A DNA stretch of 62,818 bases, from NCBI GenBank assembly GCA_012520945.1, contig JAAYNH010000048.1:1-62818 (forward strand), in the 5' to 3' direction. This DNA comes from Treponema sp. Its GTDB lineage: Bacteria > Spirochaetota > Spirochaetia > Treponematales > Treponemataceae. Numbering within the stretch: position 1 is the first letter of the stretch; each line of letters starts with the position of its first letter. Made by a program: the position numbers and the translations under genes. The notes beneath the pieces are model-generated. The model did not search any database. It saw nothing but the letters and a program-made list of their open reading frames with translations, and was not told the DNA's origin. Positions 43,509 to 52,814 of the stretch are shown here, one piece after another.

Positions 43509-44225
43509 ATGGCAAAAGAAAAAAAAGAACCGGAGAAGGCTTCCCAGGAGTGGCTAACAACGTATGGAGACATGATTACTTTGATGCTCTGTTTCTTTGT
43601 TGCACTTTATGATCCGTCGGAAGTTGATGCAGTTCAGATGGCTTCTCTTACTGCTGCTTTACACGGGGATCCGAATTCAGGCGGACAATCTTTAACAGCC
43701 GGGAGGTTAGCAGACTTAGGTAATACGATTATGAGTTTGCCTTCAATTGAAAAAGGAAAATCCTTGGGATTAGCCGTAAAAAAAGCGGTGAGTTTATATG
43801 CTCCCGTTATAAAATCAAATCGTATTACGATTACGTCCGATGAAAGAGGGGTAGTAATTACATTGGCAAGTGATGCTTTTTTTAAGCAAGGAAGTGCCGA
43901 ATTGGATATTGAAGAAGTGCGTGAAGATTTACAACATTTGGCACAGTTTTTGAGTGAAAAAGACTTGGCAAAACAGCGTTTTCGCATTGAAGGACATACG
44001 GATTCGTCGGTAATTAATCCGGAATTGTGGGCAAGTAATTGGGAACTGTCTACAGCACGGGCGGTCAATGTTTTGCATGAGTTAGTGAAATACGGTGTTA
44101 ATGAAAAGCAATTTTCTGTGGCCGGTTATGCGGATACACGCCCTAAGTTAACAGATGATACGGAAGAAGCACGAGCATATAATCGTCGGGTTGATATTAT
44201 TTTCCTAGACGAAGCTCATTTTTAG
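43509..44225 (+). CDS. motB: Flagellar motor stator protein MotB
   Basis: The 238-residue protein has a short basic cytoplasmic start, then WLTTYGDMITLMLCFFVALY with the ion-channel aspartate D21 in the single span. An OmpA-like peptidoglycan-binding domain in the C-terminal half is recognised by ALASDAFFKQGSAEL-type strand, IEGHTDSS and ARAYNRRVDI. It anchors MotA/MotB units to the wall. The Tyr near the aspartate and general pattern suggest a proton channel, as inferred in treponemes. The stop overlaps the upstream edge of the fliL leader. Confidence 0.95.
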   Translation: MAKEKKEPEKASQEWLTTYGDMITLMLCFFVALYDPSEVDAVQMASLTAALHGDPNSGGQSLTAGRLADLGNTIMSLPSIEKGKSLGLAVKKAVSLYAPVIKSNRITITSDERGVVITLASDAFFKQGSAELDIEEVREDLQHLAQFLSEKDLAKQRFRIEGHTDSSVINPELWASNWELSTARAVNVLHELVKYGVNEKQFSVAGYADTRPKLTDDTEEARAYNRRVDIIFLDEAHF

Positions 44226-44251
44226 TGATATTATATAGTAAGGGGATAATT

Positions 44252-44794
44252 ATGAGTGATGAAGATCTAAATCTTGATGATGGTGATATTGGTGGAATGA
44301 GTACTCCGAAAAAATCAGGATCATCTTTTTTACCGACACTTTTGAAGTGGATTGCGATTGTTGTAGGTGCTATTATTCTAATTGTTACTGTTGTTATAAT
44401 TACAAATGTTATTATGCATAAAAACGAGCCACCTGTTACTCCAATTGCAAATGCCGAAGAATATGTAAGTAAGAGAGAAGTTTTAGATTGGTACTCATCA
44501 ATTGGTTCTATTAGAACTAAAACGAATGATCCTCTGCCTGCCAGTGTAATTGTAGAAGTTGTTCTTGGTTATAAAACACAGGATAAAGTAACTTCAACGG
44601 AAATTACACAGCGTCAAATTGAAATTAAAGATTTTTTACGTCGTTATTTTACAGGAAAATCATCTGTGGAATTAGGACACGAAAATGAGGACGCATTACG
44701 CATAGAAATTCGCAATGCAATAAATGATGATATTTTAAGTTCCTCAAAGATAAGAGATGTTAGATTTCTTACTCTTGATATTATTGAACAATAA
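44252..44794 (+). CDS. fliL: Flagellar basal-body-associated protein FliL
   Basis: The protein has about 180 residues from the ATG after AAGGGGA. One membrane span (about 28-52, TLLKWIAIVVGAIILIVTVVII) is followed by a periplasmic domain: VIVEVVLGYKTQDK, TQRQIEIKDFLRRYFTGKSSVEL and INDDILSSSKIRDVRFLTLDIIEQ. In spirochaetes FliL assembles around the stator and collar and sets flagellar orientation. It lies between motB and fliM. Confidence 0.9.
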   Translation: MSDEDLNLDDGDIGGMSTPKKSGSSFLPTLLKWIAIVVGAIILIVTVVIITNVIMHKNEPPVTPIANAEEYVSKREVLDWYSSIGSIRTKTNDPLPASVIVEVVLGYKTQDKVTSTEITQRQIEIKDFLRRYFTGKSSVELGHENEDALRIEIRNAINDDILSSSKIRDVRFLTLDIIEQ

Positions 44795-44806
44795 GGTGAA
44801 TAAGGA

Positions 44807-45844
44807 ATGAACGAAGTTCTCTCACAGGACGAAATTGATCAACTTCTCATGGCTATCAGTTCAGGAAATACTGAGCCGGAGGACATTAAAAGCATAAATG
44901 ATACTCGTAAAATTAAAATTTATGATTTTAAACGGCCTGATAAATTTTCAAAAGAACAAATTCGTACTGTGTCCATTATGCATGAGACATTTGCACGTCT
45001 TACTACAACAAGTTTATCGGCACAGTTGCGTTCTATGGTAAACGTTCATGTTGCGTCCGTTGACCAGCTTACGTATGAAGAGTTTATTCGTTCCATTCCA
45101 ACGCCAACAACTTTGGCTGTTATAAATATGGACCCGTTAAAAGGTAATGCTATTTTGGAAATAGATCCTGCTATTACTTTTTCAATGATTGACAGGCTTT
45201 TTGGTGGAACCGGTCAAGGCGGAACAAAGGTTCAGCGTGATTTAACCGATATAGAAAACTCTGTAATGGAAGGAATTATTGTGCGTATTTTAGCAAATAT
45301 GCGTGAAGCGTGGACACAAGTAATTGATTTACGTCCGCGTCTTGGACAAATTGAAACAAATCCTCAGTTTGCTCAAATTGTTCCGCCTTCTGAAATGGTT
45401 GTTTTAGTTACATTGGAAACAAAAGTTGGTGATGAAGAAGGCATGATGAATTTTTGTATTCCGTATATTACTATCGAACCGATTATTTCAAAACTTTCCA
45501 GTCAGTTTTGGTTTTCGTCGGTGCGTCGTAGTTCCACAACACAGTACCTTGGTGTCTTAAAAGAAAAATTATCAACAGTGGATATGGACGTTGTTGCAGA
45601 AATTGGATCCATAAATGTACCAATTCGTGATGTTTTAGGTTTAAGAGTGGGTGATATTGTCCGATTATCTAATGTGAGGGCAGGAGATCCTCTTACGTTA
45701 AATGTTGGAAATAGAGAAAAATTTACTTGCCAGCCGGGAATTATCGGTAAAAAAATGGCCGTACAGATTATAAATAAAATTGTTCCGGTTGAGGCAGAAG
45801 AATTTGAAGAATTATCAGTAGAAGGAGACGAATCCTATGAGTGA
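44807..45844 (+). CDS. fliM: Flagellar motor switch protein FliM
   Basis: The 345-residue protein has an N-terminal CheY-P-binding motif LSQDEIDQLLMAI (4-16). A CheC-like middle domain follows (YDFKRPDKFSKEQIRTVSIMHETFARLTTTSLSAQLR; IDRLFGGTG), and a C-terminal SpoA domain starts near 250 (VAEIGSINVPIRDVLGLRVGDIVRLS). It forms the C-ring and reverses rotation when CheY-P binds. Its last 8 bp overlap the fliY start, so their production is likely coupled. Confidence 0.95.
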   Translation: MNEVLSQDEIDQLLMAISSGNTEPEDIKSINDTRKIKIYDFKRPDKFSKEQIRTVSIMHETFARLTTTSLSAQLRSMVNVHVASVDQLTYEEFIRSIPTPTTLAVINMDPLKGNAILEIDPAITFSMIDRLFGGTGQGGTKVQRDLTDIENSVMEGIIVRILANMREAWTQVIDLRPRLGQIETNPQFAQIVPPSEMVVLVTLETKVGDEEGMMNFCIPYITIEPIISKLSSQFWFSSVRRSSTTQYLGVLKEKLSTVDMDVVAEIGSINVPIRDVLGLRVGDIVRLSNVRAGDPLTLNVGNREKFTCQPGIIGKKMAVQIINKIVPVEAEEFEELSVEGDESYE

Positions 45845-47024
45845 TGGTGCAATTTCACAAGAAGAAATAGATGCTTTGTTATCTGGTCAAGAATTAAATA
45901 GTATTATTGGTGGTGGATTTGGTTCTTCTGCACCTTTTCCAAAAGATATGGATCTTAGTGTGATTAAAGATTTTGCAGGCGATGTTGCACAAACATTGTC
46001 TCAAAGCCTTGAAACAATGACAGGTCTTGGTTTTGATGTAGGAGCACCGATTGTTGAAAGTTTAAATCGTGATGCACTTTTGCGTAAGTTGCCGGAAATG
46101 GTCGTGGCTATTTTTAATGATTTTAGTGACGGTTTAACCGGAGATCACACATTTATTCTTTCCGGCGAGTTTGCTCAAAAACTTGCGGGGCTTATTAATA
46201 AAGAAGAAAATCCTGAACTTGATGATATGACTATTTCTGTCGTTTCGGAAATTGTTTCTCAACATTCCGGTAATGAAGTTACACTTTTGAGTAAAACAGG
46301 ATCATTGTCTGATTTGGCTTGTATTCCTGCAGAAGGCTCATATGTACCTAAAGCAATGGTTCGCATTCCTCAGACGGATTTCGTTTTAGTAACGTATCCG
46401 ATTTCCGGTGATGGAAGTGCTTTTACTTTGTGGGAAGTGCTTTCCGCAAATGTTGTAAAAGGTATGATAAATGCTTTAGGCGGGGATTCTTCATCGGATA
46501 TGGGAGCTCTCTCTGCTGCGGAATTGCAAGGTTTAGGTGCAATGTCTTCGGAAATGGATATGGGTGGCATGAGTATGGGCGGTATGAATACGAATAGCAT
46601 GAACATGGGCAATATGCAAATGCAACAACCAATGGGAGGCATGAATATGGGCGGTATGAATATGATGCCTCAGATGGGCGGTATGAATATTGGAATGAAT
46701 GTGCCAAATGTTCAGTCTTTGCAATTTCCAAACCTTCATAACAGTCATAATATGATGGCAGAACAGGGAAATATCGGTTTGATTATGGATGTTTTCATGG
46801 AAATGACTGTTGAATTAGGCCGTACTAAAAAACAAATTAAAGAAATTTTGGGTTTTGGTGAAGGAACAATTATTGAGCTTGATAAACTTGCCGGTGAGCC
46901 GGTTGATATTCTTGTTAATCATAAACCGATTGCAAAAGGTGAAGTTGTAGTTATAGATGAAAACTTTGGTGTTCGTATTACGGAAATACTTTCACCTGTT
47001 GAAAGAGTTTCTGACTTGCACTAA
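45837..47024 (+). CDS. fliY: Flagellar motor switch protein FliY (FliN family) with Met/Gly-rich linker
   Basis: The 395-residue protein has an N-terminal CheY-P-binding-like motif GAISQEEIDALLSGQ. A CheC/FliY-type domain follows (about 30-215; MTISVVSEIVSQHSGNEV). A striking linker of about 60 residues (238-300) is made of GGM/NMG repeats with many Met, Gly, Asn and Gln. The C-terminal FliN/SpoA domain (310-395) begins LIMDVFMEMTVELGRTKKQIKEIL. It forms the lower C-ring with FliM. The Met-rich linker is unusual and probably flexible. Confidence 0.93.
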   Translation: MSDGAISQEEIDALLSGQELNSIIGGGFGSSAPFPKDMDLSVIKDFAGDVAQTLSQSLETMTGLGFDVGAPIVESLNRDALLRKLPEMVVAIFNDFSDGLTGDHTFILSGEFAQKLAGLINKEENPELDDMTISVVSEIVSQHSGNEVTLLSKTGSLSDLACIPAEGSYVPKAMVRIPQTDFVLVTYPISGDGSAFTLWEVLSANVVKGMINALGGDSSSDMGALSAAELQGLGAMSSEMDMGGMSMGGMNTNSMNMGNMQMQQPMGGMNMGGMNMMPQMGGMNIGMNVPNVQSLQFPNLHNSHNMMAEQGNIGLIMDVFMEMTVELGRTKKQIKEILGFGEGTIIELDKLAGEPVDILVNHKPIAKGEVVVIDENFGVRITEILSPVERVSDLH

Positions 47025-47054
47025 AAGAAAATTATAAAAACTTGGGTGGGGCTT

Positions 47055-47672
47055 ATGAAAAAAAAATTTCTCTTTATCTCTGCGTTGATATTTTTTGTTA
47101 TTTTATTACCTGTCTTTGCTCAGAATACGCAAACAGAAATGGAAAATGTTTCAATCGATGAGTCTGCTTTCAAAATCAATTCAACTTTAGAAAATTCAAC
47201 AGATGTAGCAAAAGAACCAAGCACGTTTTGGTTGTTTTTTCGTATGATTTTTGTTTTGGTTTTTGTGGTTGTGTGCATTTTTTTTGTAATGTACTTTATG
47301 AAAAAAAAGCTGAATCCGCAAGATATGAGCGAAGATGCATATTTGAGAAAAACAGCATCACTAAGTTTAGTTCCCGGTAAATCCGTACATATAATTACAC
47401 TAAATGACAAAGCATATTTGCTTGGTGTTAGTGAAAATTCCGTTTCTTTAATTACTGAGATTACAGATAAAGATTTTGTAGACGCAATGAATATAAATGC
47501 AGAAGTTGCAGCAAGCGAAAGACCAAAAGATTTTGGAGAAATACTTGAAAAAATTATTCCTGGTTTTAAGAATAAAAAATATGAACAAAATTCCGAAGCT
47601 GCAACACAACGAATGAAAAAACATCATAGCAGGCTTTCAAAAATGAATGGAGATGAACAAGATGAAGTTTAA
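47055..47672 (+). CDS. fliO: Flagellar export gate protein FliO (FliZ)
   Basis: The protein has about 205 residues from the ATG after GTGGGG. A cleavable-looking signal (FLFISALIFFVILLPVFAQ) and a second span (about 60-85, WLFFRMIFVLVFVVVCIFFVMYF) precede the FliO core LRKTASLSLVPGKSVHIITLNDKAYLLGVSENSVSLITE. FliO helps assemble FliP rings in the export gate. It is followed by fliP with an 11-bp overlap. The C-terminal tail is basic and variable. Confidence 0.86.
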   Translation: MKKKFLFISALIFFVILLPVFAQNTQTEMENVSIDESAFKINSTLENSTDVAKEPSTFWLFFRMIFVLVFVVVCIFFVMYFMKKKLNPQDMSEDAYLRKTASLSLVPGKSVHIITLNDKAYLLGVSENSVSLITEITDKDFVDAMNINAEVAASERPKDFGEILEKIIPGFKNKKYEQNSEAATQRMKKHHSRLSKMNGDEQDEV

Positions 47673-48504
47673 AAAACGTCTTTCAATTTGTTTTGCCTTC
47701 TTAATTTTGATTGCCTTTGCAATTCCAATTGTAGCTTTTGCACAAGAAACAGCACAAAACCGTTTTCCGCAAGGAGCTGCAAGAGCACGTACGGAAATGA
47801 CAGGTGAAGTGCAACCTGTAGATTTGCCTATTATTGATGTTCAAATTCGTCAACCGGGCACAAATGAAGAAGTAGCTTTTTCAGTGCAAGTTTTGTTATT
47901 GCTCACAGTGCTTACATTAGCACCGAGTATTCTTATTTTAGTAACTTGTTTTTTACGGTTTTCCATTGTTCTGGACTTTATTAAACGTGCACTTTCATTA
48001 CAACAAGTTCCGCCCACAACGGTTTTGAACGGAATTGCACTTTTTATGACTTTGTTCATCATGTGGCCTGTTCTTACAAATATTTATGATAATGCAGTTA
48101 AGCCGTTGACCGAAGGGCAAATTAATTTAGAACGGGCAATTACTGAAGCAGAGGCACCGTTACGCCTCTTTATGTTTAAACAAATGTCAAACAATACTCA
48201 ATACATTGAGCTTTTTATGAGCATTGGAGATTTGCCTCAACCGGAAACGCTTGCAGATGTTCCAACTCATGTGCTTATTCCCGCTTATATTTTACATGAG
48301 TTGACAGTGGCATTTAAAATAGGTGTGTTTTTGTACATTCCTTTTATAATTGTTGATATGGTTGTAGCTAGTATTCTTATGTCTATGGGTATGATTATGC
48401 TACCACCTGTACAAATTTCCATGCCTTTCAAATTAATGCTTTTTGTTTTAGTTGACGGTTGGGGTTTACTTACGACACAACTTTTTAGTTCGATAATTCG
48501 TTAA
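47662..48504 (+). CDS. fliP: Flagellar export gate protein FliP
   Basis: The protein has about 280 residues from the third in-frame ATG, which has GGAG 8 nt upstream (inside the fliO end). A signal peptide (about 8-29) is followed by the FliP core: LTVLTLAPSILILVTCFLRFSIVLDFIKRALSLQQVPPTTVLNGIALFMTLFIMWPV and ILHELTVAFKIGVFLYIPFIIVDMVVASILMSMGMIMLPP. FliP pentamers with FliQ and FliR form the export channel entrance. It is complete. Confidence 0.95.
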   Translation: MKFKKRLSICFAFLILIAFAIPIVAFAQETAQNRFPQGAARARTEMTGEVQPVDLPIIDVQIRQPGTNEEVAFSVQVLLLLTVLTLAPSILILVTCFLRFSIVLDFIKRALSLQQVPPTTVLNGIALFMTLFIMWPVLTNIYDNAVKPLTEGQINLERAITEAEAPLRLFMFKQMSNNTQYIELFMSIGDLPQPETLADVPTHVLIPAYILHELTVAFKIGVFLYIPFIIVDMVVASILMSMGMIMLPPVQISMPFKLMLFVLVDGWGLLTTQLFSSIIR

Positions 48505-48517
48505 ACTGGAGGTATAA

Positions 48518-48787
48518 ATGAGTTTAGGTCAAGTAATTAGTCTTTTACGAAGTGGTATTAGTGAAATATTTATACTTGTTGCTCCGGTTTTATTAACAGC
48601 TTTAGTTGTTGGATTAATAATTGCAATTTTTCAGGCAGTTACATCAATTCAAGAACAAACATTGACTACAGTGCCAAAACTTTTTGCAATTTTAGGTGTC
48701 TTGGCTTTACTTGGCGGATGGATGTTTACACATATTCGTGAATATACAATTCATATTTTTCAAATGATACCACAATTGGTTCGGTAA
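48518..48787 (+). CDS. fliQ: Flagellar export gate protein FliQ
   Basis: The 89-residue protein has two membrane spans (about 18-40 and 50-70) separated by the conserved loop QAVTSIQEQTLTTVPK. It packs around FliP5/FliR in the export gate. The ribosome-binding site GGAGG precedes the ATG; it sits 13 bp after fliP and 5 bp before fliR. Confidence 0.95.
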   Translation: MSLGQVISLLRSGISEIFILVAPVLLTALVVGLIIAIFQAVTSIQEQTLTTVPKLFAILGVLALLGGWMFTHIREYTIHIFQMIPQLVR

Positions 48788-48792
48788 AATAA

Positions 48793-49593
48793 ATGTTGAC
48801 GGAAATTGTTGCACGTGCACCCATTTTTTTGTTGGTTGCAGTACGATGCTTTGCCATGATTTTGACGGTTCCTCTGCTTTCAATGCGAAATGTACCGCGA
48901 GTGGCAAAAGTTTCCTTGGCTGGATTTATGGCATTCTTGGTTTTACCGTCTGCATATACGAACGATTGGCAACAATTTGATTTTGCAACAAGTTCTGCAT
49001 CTTTGCAATATGTTATGTTTATAATTGGAGAAGGTTTAATAGGTATAATTACAGGTTTTTATATTTCAATAATATTTGCAGCTTTTAGTTCTGCAGGACA
49101 GTTTTTTACTTTTCAAATGGGTTTTGGTGCTTCTGAAGTATATGATACTCTTTCTCAAATTGAAAATCCAATTATGGGTCAATTTTTAAATCTTATCGCC
49201 ATGTTGGTTTTTCTCTTTACAGGAGCTTTTCAACAACTTTTTTTAAGTGGTGTTTTGCGAAGTTTTCAGTCATTAAATTCCTTGGTGCTTGTGGCACAAA
49301 AAGAACATTTTATGAGATTTTTGCTTTCCGGCCTAACAAGTTTATTTTATGATGCTATGATGATTGCTTTACCAATCGTAGGTACGCTTTTTTTAGTTTC
49401 CGTAACGATGGGTTTGCTTTCAAAAGCTGCACCTCAAATGAATTTACTTTCCGAAGGTTTACCTCTATCAATAATGGTTGCATTTTTTTTACTTACACTT
49501 CTTTTACCTATTATGTGCGGTTTTTTTAGTCGTTCATTTGATATTGCTTTTTCTAAACTTGAAAACTTATTTGTAATTGTTGCACCTAAATAA
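48793..49593 (+). CDS. fliR: Flagellar export gate protein FliR
   Basis: The 266-residue protein has six or so membrane spans. FliR hallmarks are PLLSMRNVPRVAKVSLAGFMAFLV, GEGLIGIITGFYISIIFAAFSSAGQFFTFQMGFGASEVYD and MGLLSKAAPQMNLLSEGLPLSI. One copy completes the FliPQR helix that opens the export channel. It has no clear ribosome-binding site and a 5-bp gap to fliQ, so translation is probably coupled. Confidence 0.95.
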   Translation: MLTEIVARAPIFLLVAVRCFAMILTVPLLSMRNVPRVAKVSLAGFMAFLVLPSAYTNDWQQFDFATSSASLQYVMFIIGEGLIGIITGFYISIIFAAFSSAGQFFTFQMGFGASEVYDTLSQIENPIMGQFLNLIAMLVFLFTGAFQQLFLSGVLRSFQSLNSLVLVAQKEHFMRFLLSGLTSLFYDAMMIALPIVGTLFLVSVTMGLLSKAAPQMNLLSEGLPLSIMVAFFLLTLLLPIMCGFFSRSFDIAFSKLENLFVIVAPK

Positions 49594-49610
49594 CGTTGAC
49601 GAGGTATAGT

Positions 49611-50702
49611 ATGGAATGGAAAGATATTGATTTGCAGTGGTTTGCTGCAGAAGATGAAGGCAGAACAGAACAACCATCGGAACATAAGCTAAGAAAAGCA
49701 CGTGAAGAAGGTCGTATTCCTAAAAGTCAAGATTTGAATTCCGCCATCATTATGCTATTAACTGTTTTTGTTTTGTTATCATTGGCTCCATGGCTTTTTA
49801 AAAAATTCAAAGAAATATTAAGGTTCTTTTTTAGTCGTTGTTGTGAGCTTGAGTTAACTGATGGCATAATAGCAAGTGCTTTTTATTCATATTATTTTAA
49901 GATGATTTTACCTGTTGCAATTGTTGTTATAATTGCCGCACTTGCTGCAAATATTGTTCAAAACAAAGGCTTTGTTTTTACAGTTAAGCCAATCATTCCA
50001 AATTTTAGCAAAATTATTCCGAGTTTCGGTAAATATTTAAAAAAAACTCTTTTTTCTGCAGAAGGTGCTTTTAATGTGGCAAAGTCTATTTTGAAAGTTG
50101 CCATTTTAGTTTTTATTTCATATACCGTCATACGAAATGATTTACCTCAATTGATGAAGTTACAAACAGTTTCTTTAGGTACGGGAGTTGCACATATTGC
50201 AAAAATGGCAGGCAAACTTTTAATAATAGCCTCATTGTTTTTTTTGGTTATAGCTGTTTTTGATTATTTGATGCAAAGACGTAGTTTTATGGAAGAAATG
50301 AAAATGACCAAACAAGAGGTAAAAGAAGAATATAAGGAATTGGAAGGCGATCCAATGATTCGTGGACAAATTCGTCAACGAATGATGCAAATGCTTTATC
50401 AAAATTTGCCCAAGGCTGTTGCTGAAGCCGATGTTGTTATAACAAACCCGACTCATTATGCTTGTGCATTAAAATATGACAGTGAAACGATGATAGGGCC
50501 CATGCTTTTAGCAAAAGGGGAAGATAATACGGCACAAATCATTAAACGTCTTGCAAAAGAAAATGACATTCCAATTATGGAAAACAGACCTTTGGCACGC
50601 GGTTTATTCAATGAAGTAAAAATAGGACAGATAATTCCGGAAATGTATTGGCAAGCTATAGCAAATATTTTGAAAGTGGTATATAATATGAGAGGCAAAT
50701 GA
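49611..50702 (+). CDS. flhB: Flagellar export switch protein FlhB
   Basis: The protein has about 363 residues from the ATG after CGAGG. RTEQPSEHKLRKAREEGRIPKSQDLNSA is the cytoplasmic start, followed by four membrane spans. The C-terminal cytoplasmic domain carries the self-cleavage motif NPTH (VVITNPTHYACALKYD), cut between N and P to switch export from hook to filament proteins under FliK control. Canonical length and complete. Confidence 0.95.
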   Translation: MEWKDIDLQWFAAEDEGRTEQPSEHKLRKAREEGRIPKSQDLNSAIIMLLTVFVLLSLAPWLFKKFKEILRFFFSRCCELELTDGIIASAFYSYYFKMILPVAIVVIIAALAANIVQNKGFVFTVKPIIPNFSKIIPSFGKYLKKTLFSAEGAFNVAKSILKVAILVFISYTVIRNDLPQLMKLQTVSLGTGVAHIAKMAGKLLIIASLFFLVIAVFDYLMQRRSFMEEMKMTKQEVKEEYKELEGDPMIRGQIRQRMMQMLYQNLPKAVAEADVVITNPTHYACALKYDSETMIGPMLLAKGEDNTAQIIKRLAKENDIPIMENRPLARGLFNEVKIGQIIPEMYWQAIANILKVVYNMRGK

Positions 50703-50723
50703 GTCATTTTTTTGGGTGGGTAA

Positions 50724-52814
50724 ATGGCTAACAAATTAAGTTATAAAAACGTCTCTAATCTCATTGTAGCTATTGCAGCAATTGTTGTTGTTCTAATGCT
50801 TATCTTCCCGTTACCTGTAGTGTTGTTAGACTTTTTTATGGCACTAAATCTTTTATTTTCAATTATAATTTTATTAATAGTTTTATATACCTCCCGTGCC
50901 ATTGATTTTTCTTCTTTTCCGACTATATTACTCATATCAACTATTTTTGGACTTGGCTTGAATGTTTGTTCCACCCGACTCATTTTAGGTCAAGGTGCAA
51001 AATTTAACGGTAAAATGATAAAGGCTTTCAGCTCCTTCGTTGTTGGAGGTGCAGGTCAAGAAAGTTTGGTTATCGGTTTTATTATCTTTATAATTATCAT
51101 TGCTGTACAAACTTTTGTTATCACAAAAGGTGCAACACGTGTTGCCGAAGTAGGTGCACGTTTTACTTTGGATTCTATGCAACCAAAGCAGATGGCAATA
51201 GAGGCGGAGTTTAATTCAGGTGCCATTTCAGAAGAAGAAGCTAAGAAACGAAAAAAAGAATTACAGATGGAAATAGACTTTTACGGAAATATGGACGGAG
51301 CGACAAAATTTGTTTCAAATAACGTAAAAGTGGGTATTTTTATTACTGTAATTAATCTTTTGGGCGGATTAATAATCGGTATTGTAATGCACAATATGGA
51401 TTTTAGAACCGCTCTAAGCACATATGCTTCTTTTACAATTGGAGACGGACTTTTGACTCAAATGCCGTCGCTTTTGGTTTCTTTTGCAACAGGTTTAATT
51501 GTAACACGTTCCGCCTCAGACGAAAATACAACACTTGGAGATGATATTAAGAGTGAATTTTCACGTAATGGTGTAATTTACTATATTGCCGGTGCAACAA
51601 TGATTATTATGGGATTGTTACCTGGTTTTCCGAAAATGGTTTTGTTTTTGCTTGGCGGTTCTTTAATTTATTTGGGATATATTATGCAAAAAGCATCCAA
51701 AAGCGAAGTTATTGCAAAAAAAGGAATGGATTCTTTAGTGACTACAGAGGACGGAAAACAAGCTTCAAGCCAACCAATCAGCCCTGTTGTTCCATTGGAT
51801 TTATTATCACTTGAATTGGGACTTGCAAATTTACCGCTTATTGATTTGGAAAAAGGCGGAAATCTAAAAGAAAGAATGAGTCGCATTCGTCGCGATATAG
51901 GATTGGATTTAGGTCTTGTTGTTCCGCCTATTCGCATGAATGATAATATGACTCTTGATAGTTCGGAATATGTTTTCAAAATAAAGGGCGTAGAAGTTGA
52001 ACGTGGCAAACTTAGACTTGGTTGTCTTTTAGCAATGAATACAGGCGGAATTACAGAAGATATTCAGGGAGAAAAAACACAAGATCCTGTTTTTGGTTTG
52101 CCGGCAATTTGGATAACGGAAGATGCTCGTGAAAAAGCCGAACGTTCAGGATATTCTGTTGTAGACGCCCCAACAATTATTACAACGCACATTACGGAAA
52201 TGATTCGTCATCATGCTGCAGAAATTCTCGGCCGCCAAGAAGTAAAAGCAATTGTAGAAACGTTGCGCAAAGATTATCCGGCCGTTGTTGAAGATGTTGA
52301 AAAAATGGAATTCACAATCGGAGATATTCAAAAAGTTATGCAAGGACTTTTGCGCGAACAAGTTAGTGTACGCAACATGGTAACGATTTTAGAAACAATG
52401 GCGGACTTTGGAAAAATTACAAAAAACACGGATACCTTAGTTGAAGAAGTAAGGCAGCGTTTGGGGCGTCAAATATGTTTTCAATATGCTGACGAAAATA
52501 AAGTTTTGCGCGTTGTTACAGTTGAACATTCATTTTTACAACGCTTGGTTGACAGCCGTGTTGATACCATAAATGGCCCTGTTGCGGCTTTGAAAATAAA
52601 TGAGCAACATGCTTGGATTGCAGCAATTAACGGAACGTACGCATCCGTTTCAAATAAAGGTTATCAACCTATTGTGCTTTGTCCGAAAGAAGCACGTATA
52701 TTGGTGAAAGAAACAACAAGGCGCGAGTTGCCGGGATTAGTTGTTCTTTCTGTTGGAGAAATTGTTGATGATATAAAAGTAGAATCATTAGGAGAAATTC
52801 ATGTTCAGCTTTAA
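50724..52814 (+). CDS. flhA: Flagellar export protein FlhA
   Basis: The 696-residue protein has eight N-terminal spans (1-330) including the conserved FHIPEP-region: FSSFPTILLISTIFGLGLNVCSTRLIL, EVGARFTLDSMQPKQMAIEAEFNSG and GDGLLTQMPSLLVSFATGLIVTRSAS. The soluble C-terminal half binds late chaperone-substrate complexes (GLVVPPIRMNDNM, HHAAEILGRQEVKAIVETL). It is the ion-driven engine of export. Its last 14 bp overlap flhF. Confidence 0.96.
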   Translation: MANKLSYKNVSNLIVAIAAIVVVLMLIFPLPVVLLDFFMALNLLFSIIILLIVLYTSRAIDFSSFPTILLISTIFGLGLNVCSTRLILGQGAKFNGKMIKAFSSFVVGGAGQESLVIGFIIFIIIIAVQTFVITKGATRVAEVGARFTLDSMQPKQMAIEAEFNSGAISEEEAKKRKKELQMEIDFYGNMDGATKFVSNNVKVGIFITVINLLGGLIIGIVMHNMDFRTALSTYASFTIGDGLLTQMPSLLVSFATGLIVTRSASDENTTLGDDIKSEFSRNGVIYYIAGATMIIMGLLPGFPKMVLFLLGGSLIYLGYIMQKASKSEVIAKKGMDSLVTTEDGKQASSQPISPVVPLDLLSLELGLANLPLIDLEKGGNLKERMSRIRRDIGLDLGLVVPPIRMNDNMTLDSSEYVFKIKGVEVERGKLRLGCLLAMNTGGITEDIQGEKTQDPVFGLPAIWITEDAREKAERSGYSVVDAPTIITTHITEMIRHHAAEILGRQEVKAIVETLRKDYPAVVEDVEKMEFTIGDIQKVMQGLLREQVSVRNMVTILETMADFGKITKNTDTLVEEVRQRLGRQICFQYADENKVLRVVTVEHSFLQRLVDSRVDTINGPVAALKINEQHAWIAAINGTYASVSNKGYQPIVLCPKEARILVKETTRRELPGLVVLSVGEIVDDIKVESLGEIHVQL

